Source of the DNA: an uncultured Duncaniella sp. | Lineage (GTDB): Bacteria; Bacteroidota; Bacteroidia; Bacteroidales; Muribaculaceae | Assembly: GCF_910578445.1 (NCBI RefSeq) | Contig: NZ_CAJTQC010000042.1 | Coordinates: 1-9,377 of the forward strand | Length of the DNA stretch: 9,377 nucleotides | Reading direction: 5' to 3' | Shown: piece by piece, positions 1-7,952 of the stretch | How the letters are laid out: each line of letters starts with the position of its first letter | Numbering within the stretch: position 1 is the stretch's first letter | Notes under the pieces: generated by a model | Told to the model about the DNA's origin: nothing | Databases searched by the model: none | The model's input: only the letters and a program-made list of their open reading frames with translations | Program-made: the position numbers and the translations under genes

Positions 1-2
1 CC

Positions 3-1370
3 GACCTTGGCGAAACCCAGATTTCGATGTTTTCAAATTTTTGTCATGTAGTTAACACTTCGGGATATGTCAATTTTTCAAGTCTCTATCCGTCGGAGAC
101 ATTTCACACTGAATCCCCGTCAGCGAATAACGCTCTCGGATGGGACAGCGAACTTTATGCAGCTCTTGGCAATGGATGGTCGGTCAATGGAAATTTCCAA
201 ACCGAATTTATCGACAACAAAACGACATCCAATTATTTGGCAGGCGATGAATCGATTGAAAATCATGCAGACGAAGGCTCTTGGTGGCTGCGTGGCATGA
301 TTCAGGCTAACAAATCGCTGACAGATAAGATTACACTGTTTTCAAGTGTTTACTCAGGCGGAGGGCGTACAAAGATTGACTATTCCGGATCGAGCGTCGC
401 AGTCAATCGTTTCCGTCAGACCTATACCGGTGTGTATTTGGGGCTATCGTTGAATTGCCGGCATGTTTCAGGCAGTATCGACGGCGGTTATGCCTTTGAG
501 TCCAACTACATAAACGGCAAAACGATGGACGATCGTTATCCGTTCACACATATCAACTTGCAGTATGCTCCTAATCAGAAAAATTCGTTGAGTCTGTGGT
601 TTCAATATGCGACAATGTCACCTGATGCAACGATGAAGAATCCGAATGTCATTCAGCAATCGGAACTGATGTACGTAAGCGGTAATCCGGATCTGGATTG
701 CTCACGTCATGTGGCAGCCAATATAAGTTATACATTTCTGCCCGGCAACACATGGCAAATGTCGGCATACGCGGTTCTGTTCAGGATTATCAATCGCCAG
801 ATACCTGTCTACACTCCTGACGGTCCGGGAGGAATGATGCTGAAAAGATATAAGAATGACGGAGACTATAACCACGGACAGATTGGTGGAAGTCTGACAG
901 GAAAGTTCCTTGACGGTAAACTCTCATTCTCCGTTTCTCCAAGACTGCTGCTTTACAAAACGACCGGAAGCCACAGCATTTCCCACTGTCCGTTTACAGC
1001 CAGCATAAATACAGACTACTATCTCGGGAAATTTTTCTTTAACGTTTACTGGGATTCAGGAAGCAGTTATGTTGATGGTGAAACAGCCTATCTTAGAAAG
1101 ATGCCTATGTCATATTCTGCGGGTGCAGGATGGGTTTCACGCGGATGGAATGTCCGGCTGTCGGTTGTCAATCCATTGCAATCGTCTTGGAAAATCAGCA
1201 AAGATTCGTTGGCTACCTGCCGGTATGACAGTGAAATCACTCGCTTCGGCTCGGATTTTCATCGCCGAATATCTCTGAATGTGACTTACACCATCAATTA
1301 TGGTAAAAAAGTAAATCAGATAGGTGAATTGAACGGCGGGAAGAATATATCAACTTCTATCCTGCATTGA
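3..1370 (+). CDS. Outer-membrane beta-barrel protein (TonB-dependent receptor-like), C-terminal part, 5' truncated by window edge
   Basis: The reading frame is open from base 3 with no stop before the first ATG at 27, so the gene very probably starts outside the window and that ATG is internal. The visible 456 residues are a run of short alternating polar/aromatic strands typical of an outer-membrane barrel. A 'GNPDLDCSRH' segment near 230 of the visible part resembles the 'GNP.L.P..' signature of Bacteroidetes OMP_b-brl_3/TonB-dependent receptors, and the final strand (SLNVTYTINY) is barrel-like. A tail of about 20 residues follows it. The plug and any carboxypeptidase-like N-terminal domain would lie upstream. 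No SusD-like or other substrate-specific partner is visible, so the ligand cannot be named. The gene converges on the helicase gene with only 28 bp between the stops. I am confident of the barrel and less so of TonB dependence, because the plug is not visible. Confidence 0.82.
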   Translation, partial: DLGETQISMFSNFCHVVNTSGYVNFSSLYPSETFHTESPSANNALGWDSELYAALGNGWSVNGNFQTEFIDNKTTSNYLAGDESIENHADEGSWWLRGMIQANKSLTDKITLFSSVYSGGGRTKIDYSGSSVAVNRFRQTYTGVYLGLSLNCRHVSGSIDGGYAFESNYINGKTMDDRYPFTHINLQYAPNQKNSLSLWFQYATMSPDATMKNPNVIQQSELMYVSGNPDLDCSRHVAANISYTFLPGNTWQMSAYAVLFRIINRQIPVYTPDGPGGMMLKRYKNDGDYNHGQIGGSLTGKFLDGKLSFSVSPRLLLYKTTGSHSISHCPFTASINTDYYLGKFFFNVYWDSGSSYVDGETAYLRKMPMSYSAGAGWVSRGWNVRLSVVNPLQSSWKISKDSLATCRYDSEITRFGSDFHRRISLNVTYTINYGKKVNQIGELNGGKNISTSILH

Positions 1371-1374
1371 AAGG

Positions 1375-1393
1375 CGTCTTCAAAGGCGAGACG
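1375..1393. terminator. Weak hairpin between convergent genes
   Basis: The 28-bp gap between the two convergent stops holds CGTCT (1375-1379) and AGACG (1389-1393), a 5-bp stem with a 9-nt loop. There is no T-tract on either side. It may help separate the two transcripts, but a stem this short arises easily by chance. Confidence 0.2.
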
Positions 1394-1398
1394 GCAGC

Positions 1399-4300
1399 TT
1401 AATCCGGTATCTCAACTATCTGACCCGTGTCGAGGTAGTAGAGGAAGCCTCTGACGTTTTTATAACCAAGCATTGACAGCAATCCGACGTATTCTCTGAC
1501 CTGCCGGATGTAGCGCTGAGGTTTCTGATTACCACTTTTGAAGTCGATGACATCGATATGTCCGTCTGCTGTCCATACAACTCTGTCGGGACGGCGCGAG
1601 TCGTCGCCTCCGATGGCTATCGGACGTTCGATCATCACTTTCCTATAGCCGTCAAACCATCGGGCGGCTTTTGGGTCATTGACACGGTCTGTGATAATGG
1701 CGTGGATTTCAGAAATGTCGCCTGCCGTCAGTTCCTTCGCTTTTTTAGAGTGACGCAGGATATTGATTGCAACATCCACATCATTCACGGTCATGATGTT
1801 GGCCATTGTGTCGTGGAGCATTATGCCTCTGTCGCGTGCATCCTCGATGTTGTAGTATTTATCTTCGAGCTTGGTATTGTCCCAGATGTTGCGCTGGGTG
1901 TGGGTATAGTATTCACCCATATCCCATAAATCACCCGGGGTCATGGCTGTCTTTTCGCTTTTTTCTTTAGCCTGCGGGACTGTCGGTGACCCGATACTGA
2001 TTATATTGTCTGCGAATGAAAAATGAGTGTAGGGCGACGGGCCGCCTGACAAGCTGTCGGTTGCCTCAAGTTCACGGCAGAATTCGGGTGTGCACATGTC
2101 CATTGCATCTACAAGGTCCGCCGCTATGTTTTTGGCTCTCGGATTAGGTTTTGGGAATCCTATGCAAAGCTCGTTGACGGCACGGGTGAATGCCACATAG
2201 AGCAGATTGACCGTGTCGAGTTTCTTTTGGCAGCAGACTTCATCGTAGCGTTCCTCAAACGGAGTTCTCCTCATGGCCGATGACAGTTCAAGCGGAAGCA
2301 TCGGCGGGAGCAGCTCGTCGGGAATTCCGGGGATTGACTTGAGTTCAAACCATGCGGGTTCAGGCCTGTTGCTTTCGGTCATTTCGGCAAAAGGGATGTG
2401 GACGCATGGATATTCCAGACCTTTGGATTTATGTATGGTGAGGATGTTCAGAGCCGAATCGTCCTGAGCGCCTGCCACCGGTGTTGCATAGCCTTTCTCA
2501 TCCCACCACGACAGGAATGAGCGGATGTCGCCGTGGCCTCTGCCGACAAATTCTGTCACGAGGTCCTGAAAGGCATTGATGTATAGATTTTCTTCTTTAA
2601 GGTTTGCTTCCGGAACATAGGTCGCGACTATTTCCTCGACGAGTGAGATGAGGTCGACCGATGTTTCTGATGCGCGGTGCTCGGCGGACGATGACTGTGT
2701 TTCCTGACAATCGGCAGGGGTGACACTGCCCTGAATTCTTTCCTTTGATTCTGAATCAAGAACCGAGATAGCTTTCAGCAGCGACTCCGAAGAGCTTGCC
2801 CCAAGACTTTTTTCATTCTCGAAACTATTGATCATGGCTGCCACCTCGCGTTTTGTCTTTTTTCGGGGATTTGATGCGAAGTCGGTCGCGCTAATGAGTT
2901 TGAGACGGCTCACGATAAGACCGACCGTTGGTGAGTTGCCAAGAAACAGCGAGGCGTCGGATACGATGCGGAAAGGCGGAAACAGTGGGTCGGACTTCAC
3001 AGTCTCCTCAAGATGCTTGATGACAATATTGCCCTCGTCGCGTTTTCTGACAAGGATCGCTATGTCGCCCGGACGGTAGCCTGCTTCAAGTTGTCGGCGG
3101 AGTTCCTGCGTAAGATTTTCAAGCGCCTCAGGAAGCCAGTCGGATTTTTTTTCGCCATTATACATCCTGACTCTGACATATCCGCGATGGTCGGCGTGTT
3201 TTTTTGAAATCTGTTGTGCGACGTTGGAATAGATTTCCTCATAGCCGAGATTTCTGACAAGCGCAGAAAAGAACGTGTTGTTAAATCTGATAACATCCGA
3301 TGACGAACGCCAGTTGGTGTTTTCCGATATGTCGTTGCCCCGCACTTCGCAACGCCCTTCAGCCATGCTGTCGGTGTGAAGGTTGTGGAGAAGCGACGGA
3401 TCGCTGTTGCGGAAACGGTAGATACATTGCTTTTCATCGCCGATGACGAGGTTGTCATATTCGTAGGCAAGACTTTCGTTTATGAGCGGACGGATATTGC
3501 TCCACTGGCTGAACGATGTGTCCTGAAACTCGTCTATCAGGTAGTGCCTGAACCATACACCGACACGCTCATAGAGAAATGGTGCGTCCTCGTTGCCGAT
3601 GATTCTTGAAATGAGTGCGTTGGTATCGCTAAGAAGGATTGTTGAGTTCTCACGCCGGTACTTGTCGATATATTCCGCAAGCGACGACAAGAGCCCGAGC
3701 TGATATAGATTGGCCGCGATGAGCTGTAGGGTCCCGACCTGAGTGTCGCAGAACTTGACCATATCAAGGGCTTTGGCGATGATTCCGTCAAGCTCTTCGG
3801 ATGGTACAGGCTGTCCCTTTTTAGGCTTTTTATATGCAGTGGCGATGTCGTCCATCGCATTTGCCATGCTCTGCGAATAGCCGTCAGATGAGTATCCTTT
3901 GGCAGCCCATTTGCGTAGGCCGTTTGTGATGTGGGCTTTGACAACTTCGTTCATGCCGGTTGTGGCAATAGTGTCAAGCGCCTCACGGCAGGCTTCGGCG
4001 GTCTGTTGTTTTATGGATTTGAGCTGTGAATAGACTCTGTTTTTGAAATCATTGAATTTTGTCTCGTCGGAGAGATAGCTCAACAGCGTGGCCTCGTTTT
4101 CGCGGTAGACATCATCGGTTATCTTGTCGATGAACTTGATGAGGTTGCGATGAATCGGGAGAGAGCGGTTGAACACATTGAACGGCATGCCATCCTCGAT
4201 AAGCTGTGTCATGTAGCTTGACAGCCAGTTGATGAGATAGCGTGTGCGTTTGGTATCTTCACCGTGGTTGAGATCCTGCAGGAGTTTGTCGACGCTCATG

Positions 4301-4764
4301 CCGATTATCGCCTCGTCGTTAAGCTCAAGTTCATAGTTGCCTGCGACTTCGGCCTCGCGGGCAAACGAACGGAGTATCGTCTGGAAGAAAGAGTCTATCG
4401 TGGAGACGCTGAAAAAATTGAAGTCGTAGAGCAGATCGCGTAGAGCTCTTTCAGCTGTAGTCTTCAGCTCGTTGCGCGAGCAGCTGAAGGTTTTGCAAAG
4501 TTCGTCGGCATACGGACTTTCCTTTGTCCATCCCTTCTCGAGACCTGCAATCACCGCCAGTTCGTGTATGATACGGGTCTTCATTTCCTCGGTCGCCTTG
4601 TTTGTAAAGGTGATTGCGAGAACTGAGCGGTGGGCAAGACCTCCGCGACGGTTGAGGCGATAGCGTCCTTCCTCGTCTTTATATCCGAGAATCAGTTTTA
4701 TGTATTCACGGGCAAGGGTATAGGTTTTGCCTGAACCGGCTGAGGCCTTGTAGATATTGATCAT
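1399..4764 (-). CDS. addA: AddA/RecB-like UvrD-family helicase-nuclease (1121 aa)
   Basis: This is a superfamily 1A DNA helicase fused to a RecB-type nuclease, expected to process double-strand DNA ends for recombinational repair. Visible helicase motifs in order are Walker A ASAGSGKT (7-14), motif Ia ITFTNKATEEM (51-61), Walker B LIDEFQDTS (409-417), motif III GDEKQCIYRFR (442-452), motif V TIHKSKGLE (776-784) and motif VI LLYVAFTRA with Arg861. The C-terminal PD-(D/E)XK nuclease appears intact: His984 in MLHDTM, an Asp in RPDRVV near 1059, DFKSG with Asp1074 and Lys1076, and a following QVREY motif. The length fits AddA/RecB proteins, and I prefer AddA because Bacteroidetes commonly carry AddAB; a RecB-like label is the alternative. 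The start is 12 bp after the stop of the SUI1-type gene, so the two are likely co-transcribed. No AddB-like nuclease gene is visible on either side. The start at 4764 leaves the usual short N-terminus before Walker A. Confidence 0.9.
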   Translation of the reverse strand: MINIYKASAGSGKTYTLAREYIKLILGYKDEEGRYRLNRRGGLAHRSVLAITFTNKATEEMKTRIIHELAVIAGLEKGWTKESPYADELCKTFSCSRNELKTTAERALRDLLYDFNFFSVSTIDSFFQTILRSFAREAEVAGNYELELNDEAIIGMSVDKLLQDLNHGEDTKRTRYLINWLSSYMTQLIEDGMPFNVFNRSLPIHRNLIKFIDKITDDVYRENEATLLSYLSDETKFNDFKNRVYSQLKSIKQQTAEACREALDTIATTGMNEVVKAHITNGLRKWAAKGYSSDGYSQSMANAMDDIATAYKKPKKGQPVPSEELDGIIAKALDMVKFCDTQVGTLQLIAANLYQLGLLSSLAEYIDKYRRENSTILLSDTNALISRIIGNEDAPFLYERVGVWFRHYLIDEFQDTSFSQWSNIRPLINESLAYEYDNLVIGDEKQCIYRFRNSDPSLLHNLHTDSMAEGRCEVRGNDISENTNWRSSSDVIRFNNTFFSALVRNLGYEEIYSNVAQQISKKHADHRGYVRVRMYNGEKKSDWLPEALENLTQELRRQLEAGYRPGDIAILVRKRDEGNIVIKHLEETVKSDPLFPPFRIVSDASLFLGNSPTVGLIVSRLKLISATDFASNPRKKTKREVAAMINSFENEKSLGASSSESLLKAISVLDSESKERIQGSVTPADCQETQSSSAEHRASETSVDLISLVEEIVATYVPEANLKEENLYINAFQDLVTEFVGRGHGDIRSFLSWWDEKGYATPVAGAQDDSALNILTIHKSKGLEYPCVHIPFAEMTESNRPEPAWFELKSIPGIPDELLPPMLPLELSSAMRRTPFEERYDEVCCQKKLDTVNLLYVAFTRAVNELCIGFPKPNPRAKNIAADLVDAMDMCTPEFCRELEATDSLSGGPSPYTHFSFADNIISIGSPTVPQAKEKSEKTAMTPGDLWDMGEYYTHTQRNIWDNTKLEDKYYNIEDARDRGIMLHDTMANIMTVNDVDVAINILRHSKKAKELTAGDISEIHAIITDRVNDPKAARWFDGYRKVMIERPIAIGGDDSRRPDRVVWTADGHIDVIDFKSGNQKPQRYIRQVREYVGLLSMLGYKNVRGFLYYLDTGQIVEIPD

Positions 4765-4776
4765 GATGGAAAGTGG

Positions 4777-5109
4777 CTATTTGCGGTAACCTTTGATTTT
4801 GAATCCGAGTTCCGATAATATTTTCTTTGTCTCGTCGAGTCGTTCGCCTTGAATCAGGATTTCACCGCCACGGGCCGAACCTCCTGTCGAGAGGCGGGTT
4901 TTCAGTTTCGATGCAATTTTTTTCAGTTCATCGTCGTCACATGTGAATCCACAGGCTATTGTGGCGGTTTTCCCGTTGCGCCCTTTGCGGTCGATGCACA
5001 CTTCAATCACGTCGGGGCTTTTTGTCTCCTTCTTCTCTTCGATGACGAATTCTTCGCGTGCGAGTTCTCCGTCATTTACTTTTTGTGCTAAAATATCTTT
5101 CCAGTCCAT
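4777..5109 (-). CDS. SUI1/eIF1-type translation factor (YciH family), 110 aa
   Basis: This is a small basic protein of the SUI1/eIF1 fold, related to bacterial YciH, which is thought to act at the ribosome in start-site selection. The core is visible: a charged N-terminus (1-32), strand VIEVCIDRKGRNGKTATIA (34-52), the helix DDDELKKIASKLKTRL (58-73), and the characteristic STGGSARGGEILIQGE segment (74-89), ending in KKILSELGFKIKGYRK. I chose the ATG at 5109 (MDWKDIL) over the upstream in-frame ATG at 5172. The longer version adds 21 residues (MHDEGINRDR...) that do not look like family sequence and would overlap the upstream lipoprotein gene. There is no clear Shine-Dalgarno, as is common in Bacteroidetes. 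The gene sits 44 bp after the upstream lipoprotein and 12 bp before the helicase. Its precise role in Bacteroidetes is not established to my knowledge. Confidence 0.88.
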   Translation of the reverse strand: MDWKDILAQKVNDGELAREEFVIEEKKETKSPDVIEVCIDRKGRNGKTATIACGFTCDDDELKKIASKLKTRLSTGGSARGGEILIQGERLDETKKILSELGFKIKGYRK

Positions 5110-5153
5110 GCTTTTACATTGTCGGGGGTGTTGTGTCGGACATCTGTCTCGGT

Positions 5154-5651
5154 TTATTCCTTCGTCGTGCAATTGCCGGATTCGGTGTCCATCTGGTGGA
5201 GCTCGTCGGCGTCAGTGCTTGCCGGATCGCAGTCGTGGTCGGCGGGAATCTCGCGCGGATTGTCGAGGGTATGGACTATTGTCGCAAGAGTCATGGCATA
5301 TTTGTCCTGTTCGACAGGCAGCGAGGAATAGAAGGCCTTTGCCGAATCGGCATTGAGTTTAAAAGCCTCGCGGAAGCACTGGACGGCATACTCCACGTCT
5401 TCAGGAGCATCTGTCCGCTCGTTGAGCTGCATGTAGAGAATCGACAGCCGGGCCATCTGTTTTGCTTCAATTGTCTGGCGGTCTTTCTGTCCGATGATTT
5501 CGCCACACAGTTCGCGTGTGGCATCAACGTTTTCATTGGCCAGTGCAAGTTCGGCTGCCGAGATGCGTTCCGCTATAGAATCTGAGCCACCGCATGAATT
5601 GAAAGACAACGCTCCGCAGATTATACAACTAAATAAAAATGCGTGTTTCAT
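5154..5651 (-). CDS. Putative lipoprotein with helical (TPR-like) repeat region, 165 aa
   Basis: I do not recognise a named family. The N-terminus is a type II signal peptide: a hydrophobic stretch (4-17) ends in a lipobox FNSC, with Cys20 as the likely lipidated residue followed by GGSDS, the usual Bacteroidetes spacer. The mature part is mostly amphipathic helix: SIAERISAAELALANENVDA, then ARLSILYMQLNERTD and VEYAVQCFREAFKLNADSAKAF (roughly 66-107). The last pair has the helix-turn-helix look and spacing of a TPR-type repeat. The C-terminal 30 residues are acidic, rich in Asp, Thr and Glu, and probably disordered. It is predicted to sit in the inner or outer membrane, facing the periplasm, and may act as a protein-binding scaffold. 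It is in the same direction as its neighbours (67 bp after the upstream gene, 44 bp before the SUI1-type gene). The role is unknown. Confidence 0.8.
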   Translation of the reverse strand: MKHAFLFSCIICGALSFNSCGGSDSIAERISAAELALANENVDATRELCGEIIGQKDRQTIEAKQMARLSILYMQLNERTDAPEDVEYAVQCFREAFKLNADSAKAFYSSLPVEQDKYAMTLATIVHTLDNPREIPADHDCDPASTDADELHQMDTESGNCTTKE

Positions 5652-5718
5652 AAATATTTAAAAAGAGGATAAATGGAAAAACACATCTTAGATTAAACGT
5701 TTCGTGGGTGTCCGGCTT

Positions 5719-6123
5719 TCATTTGCGCCTCTGATAGAGATATATGATGCCGTCTGTTTCGAGCTGGAGTGAAAAGTCATTGTAGCCGACGACCTTCTGT
5801 GCGATGCGTGTCGGTATTTGTCCGATAAGAGTGCTGTCGCCCTCAAAAGTCAAGGTCTCAGGTAGCAGAGTGACTATCAATGAATCATTTTCCACATTCC
5901 ACTTCCCGTCGACGCTATATGAGAGAACTCCGGGTTTGATTGCACGGATCACACATTTTGCATCCTTGTGTAGTTCCATGACCGGTTCGGTCTGAGACAG
6001 CTCCGTGTTGTAGTATGTCCCGATGATTTCTTTGGCCTCTTTGCTTAGATGAGAGCATGCACACAGACTCATCGCGCAGATTGCGGCAACGGAGAGGCGG
6101 ATTGCGGTGCTGGCTGATTTCAT
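5719..6123 (-). CDS. Small lipocalin-like lipoprotein, 134 aa
   Basis: A lipoprotein signal peptide is clear: a basic N-terminus, a hydrophobic core (8-20), and the lipobox LCAC with Cys23 as the lipidation site. The mature part starts with a short helix (KEAKEIIGTYY) and continues as beta strands. These include a GTYYN segment (35-39), a 'GKWNVENDSLIVTLLP' segment (about 72-87) and a final strand DGIIYLYQRR. The order G-x-Y near the start, then W-x(4)-DSL, resembles small lipocalin-like lipoproteins of Bacteroidetes, but I infer this from pattern only. No ligand can be proposed. The start ATG at 6123 is the only one that gives a full signal peptide. It lies 50 bp after the pyrD stop, behind a strong hairpin, so it may have its own transcript. 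I see no match to the Bacteroidetes promoter consensus in the gap. Confidence 0.78.
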   Translation of the reverse strand: MKSASTAIRLSVAAICAMSLCACSHLSKEAKEIIGTYYNTELSQTEPVMELHKDAKCVIRAIKPGVLSYSVDGKWNVENDSLIVTLLPETLTFEGDSTLIGQIPTRIAQKVVGYNDFSLQLETDGIIYLYQRRK

Positions 6124-6154
6124 TGCGTTAAAAAAGATGTGTCATTCTTAGTTT

Positions 6155-6192
6155 AATTGCAGGCTGTCTCCAATCAGATACAGCCTACAATT
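6155..6192 (-). terminator. 13-bp hairpin spanning the pyrD stop codon
   Basis: On the minus strand, 13 nt at 6192-6180 pair with 6167-6155 (AATTGTAGGCTGT with ACAGCCTGCAATT). There is one G-U pair and a 12-nt loop that contains the TGA stop of pyrD. On the plus strand the same position would be a C-A mismatch, so the fold favours minus-strand RNA. The bases just downstream are AAAC rather than a U-tract; a run of six T comes about 20 nt later. It may be an imperfect terminator or a 3'-end-stabilising or processing hairpin between pyrD and the lipoprotein gene. Confidence 0.5.
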
Positions 6193-7082
6193 TCGTTAAT
6201 GTCGTTTATGCCGTGTCGCCGGCAGTAGTCTTCCATGAAATCTATGACTTTCATCGTCACAGCCGGGTCTACGAAATTGGCAGTGCCTATCTCAACGGCT
6301 CTTGCTCCGGCAAGCATGAATTCGATTGCGTCGCGTCCGTTCATGATTCCGCCAAGTCCGATGACAGGAATTTTCACAGCTTTTGCCACCTGCCATACCA
6401 TGCGGACTGCGACTGGGCGTACCGCAGGGCCGGAAAGACCTCCTGTGACGGTCGACAGATGTGGACGTCGTTTTTCAACATCAATCGACATGCCCATAAG
6501 CGTGTTGATAAGTGATACAGAGTCGGCGCCTTCGGCTTCGACGGCGCGGGCGATGTCGGCGATTGATGTCACGTTGGGCGAAAGTTTTACAATCAGAGGC
6601 TTGTCGGGATAGGCCTGACGGACTGCCCGGGTGACAGATGCAGCTCCGTCGGTGGTCGTGCCGAATGCCATTCCGCCTTCCTTGACGTTGGGGCAGGAGA
6701 TGTTGACTTCGATAGCCTTCACTCCGTCGAGTGAATGAAGCCGGCGTGCGGTCTCGGCATAGTCGTCGACGTTTGCTCCCGACACGTTCACGATAAGACG
6801 TGACTTATAGTCCTTGATGCGGGGATAGATGTGTTCGATGAAGTAATCTACACCCTTGTTTTGCAGGCCGACAGCGTTGAGCATACCTGCCGGGGTCTCG
6901 ACCATGCGCGGATAGTCGTTGCCCTGACGTGGATTGAGTGTCGTGCCTTTGATGATATATGCGCCTAAACGGTCAATGTCGATGAACGGTGTGAACTCTT
7001 CGCCATAACCGAAAGTGCCTGATGCGGTCATCACCGGGTTGCTGAGTTCAAGACCGCCTATGTTGACTGAAAGATTTGCCAT
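6174..7082 (-). CDS. pyrD: Dihydroorotate dehydrogenase B, catalytic subunit (class 1B), 302 aa
   Basis: This enzyme oxidises dihydroorotate to orotate on an FMN cofactor, the fourth step of pyrimidine synthesis, in the cytoplasm. Class 1B features are visible: TASGTFGYG (19-27) and KGTTLNPRQGN (45-55) around the FMN; NAVGLQNKG (69-77); the catalytic loop EVNISCPNVKEGG, with Cys130 as the active-site base (a Cys is the class 1 hallmark, while class 2 uses Ser); KLSPN (166-170); INTLMGMSID (192-201); GGLSGPA (214-220); and phosphate-binding IGLGGI (241-246). The ATG at 7082 overlaps the pyrK stop by one base (TAATG), and GGGAG lies just upstream, which suggests translational coupling. A TTG three codons earlier would add only MGV and is unlikely. 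The adjacent pyrK supplies the electron route to NAD, confirming the 1B heterotetramer. Length is normal for the family. Confidence 0.96.
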   Translation of the reverse strand: MANLSVNIGGLELSNPVMTASGTFGYGEEFTPFIDIDRLGAYIIKGTTLNPRQGNDYPRMVETPAGMLNAVGLQNKGVDYFIEHIYPRIKDYKSRLIVNVSGANVDDYAETARRLHSLDGVKAIEVNISCPNVKEGGMAFGTTTDGAASVTRAVRQAYPDKPLIVKLSPNVTSIADIARAVEAEGADSVSLINTLMGMSIDVEKRRPHLSTVTGGLSGPAVRPVAVRMVWQVAKAVKIPVIGLGGIMNGRDAIEFMLAGARAVEIGTANFVDPAVTMKVIDFMEDYCRRHGINDINEIVGCI

Positions 7083-7852
7083 TACTCCCAAGTTAATTCG
7101 TTAATGTTAAATACAGGGCCTTCTGTGCAGACACACACGTTGCCTTTGACCGTTTTCTCGACGCAGCAAAGACATGCGCCAAGTCCGCAGGCCATCATGT
7201 TTTCGAGTGACACCTCGCAATCTGTGCCGTTGCGCCGTGCCACGGCTGCTACCGCTTTCATCATCGGGGCAGGTCCGCAGCAATAATAACGGTGGTAGGC
7301 TTCTGAAAGACAAGGGTGGGCGGTCACGAATCCCTTCACGCCGTCCGAACCGTCCTCGGTGCAGACATGTACAGTCCCGACGCTTTTGAACTCATCAAGA
7401 GACAGAAGGTCGGCGGCAGTGCGTGCGCCGAGCAGGAATTCCGGTTCGAAACCTGCTGATTTCAGCGTTTTTCCGAGATAGAGTAGCGGAGCGACACCTA
7501 CACCACCTCCGATGAGCAGAAGTTTTGCTCCCTGTGGCGCGTCGGTGGAAAATCCTTTGCCTAATGGCAGCAGCAGGTTGATTTTGTCGCCTGATTTCAT
7601 GTCCATCAAAGCCGATGTGCCTCGTCCGGCATTACGGACAAGGAGCGTAAGGGTGTTGGCCTCATAATCGACATCGTTGATTGAGATTGGGCGACGGAGA
7701 AGTACACCGGGTGTCTCTACCCCGACTTCTACAAACTGGCCCGGAAGCATCTCGGGAAGCCGGCTGCCGTCGGCTGGTGAAAGAACCATTCTGCAATAAG
7801 AGTCGCCTGACTTGCAGTTATCAATAATAATGAAATCCTTAACTTGTTTCAT
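7082..7852 (-). CDS. pyrK: Dihydroorotate dehydrogenase B electron-transfer subunit PyrK, 256 aa
   Basis: This is the FAD and [2Fe-2S] subunit that passes electrons from PyrD's FMN to NAD+. It has the ferredoxin-reductase layout. The FAD-binding LLRRPISI segment is at 51-58. The nucleotide-binding GGGVGVAPLL is at 115-124, and a CCGPAPMM segment at 191-198 is typical of the NAD-binding domain. The C-terminal cluster ligands are Cys222, Cys227, Cys230 and Cys242 (C-x4-C-x2-C-x11-C), with an extra Cys229 and Cys240. I chose ATG at 7852 (MKQVKDF). It gives 256 residues, the usual length, while the in-frame ATG at 7936 adds 28 residues unlike the family and would start about 10 nt from the predicted transcription start. 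The gene is first in a two-gene unit and overlaps pyrD by one base. A good promoter lies about 100 bp upstream. Confidence 0.95.
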   Translation of the reverse strand: MKQVKDFIIIDNCKSGDSYCRMVLSPADGSRLPEMLPGQFVEVGVETPGVLLRRPISINDVDYEANTLTLLVRNAGRGTSALMDMKSGDKINLLLPLGKGFSTDAPQGAKLLLIGGGVGVAPLLYLGKTLKSAGFEPEFLLGARTAADLLSLDEFKSVGTVHVCTEDGSDGVKGFVTAHPCLSEAYHRYYCCGPAPMMKAVAAVARRNGTDCEVSLENMMACGLGACLCCVEKTVKGNVCVCTEGPVFNINELTWE

Positions 7853-7880
7853 GGTTGATTGATTACATTTCAGTTTCTTG

Positions 7881-7934
7881 GACCGGAATGGCTTTGTAAG
7901 CCATATACCAATCCATAAGTGCTGACATCCGGCC
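7881..7934 (-). promoter_or_regulatory. Foldable 5' leader of pyrK-pyrD
   Basis: The predicted transcript has a leader of about 95 nt. It contains a perfect 7-bp hairpin with a 3-nt loop (ATGGCTT at 7904-7898 with AAGCCAT at 7894-7888). An outer 7-bp helix encloses it, with one G-U pair (7934-7928 with 7887-7881), leaving a 23-nt single-stranded stretch on the 5' side. No U-tract follows, so it is not a classic terminator. I recognise no known pyrimidine leader (no PyrR-binding-loop consensus that I can see). It could influence translation of pyrK, whose ATG lies about 28 nt further on, or be incidental. Confidence 0.3.
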
Positions 7935-7952
7935 ATCGTCCTTCAGTCACCA

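Noticed and set aside
3060..3470. 136-residue minus-strand ORF inside the helicase gene
   Set aside because: It is an alternative frame of a gene whose motifs are all in the main frame.
5110..5172. Longer SUI1-type protein starting at 5172
   Set aside because: The extra 21 residues overlap the upstream lipoprotein gene and do not look like SUI1 family sequence.
5058..5585. 175-residue plus-strand ORF
   Set aside because: It is antisense to the lipoprotein and SUI1-type genes, has no recognisable domain, and its composition reflects the opposite strand's codons.
5695..5702. AAACGTTT palindrome between the two lipoprotein genes
   Set aside because: Eight-base AT-rich palindromes are common, and there is no promoter consensus or second site beside it.
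7083..7091. TTG start for PyrD at 7091
   Set aside because: It adds only three residues, while the ATG at 7082 forms a TAATG coupling with the pyrK stop and has GGGAG in front.
7853..7936. 28-residue N-terminal extension of PyrK from ATG 7936
   Set aside because: The extension has no PyrK-family character, and the start at 7852 gives the usual 256 residues. The extra sequence lies in the foldable leader.
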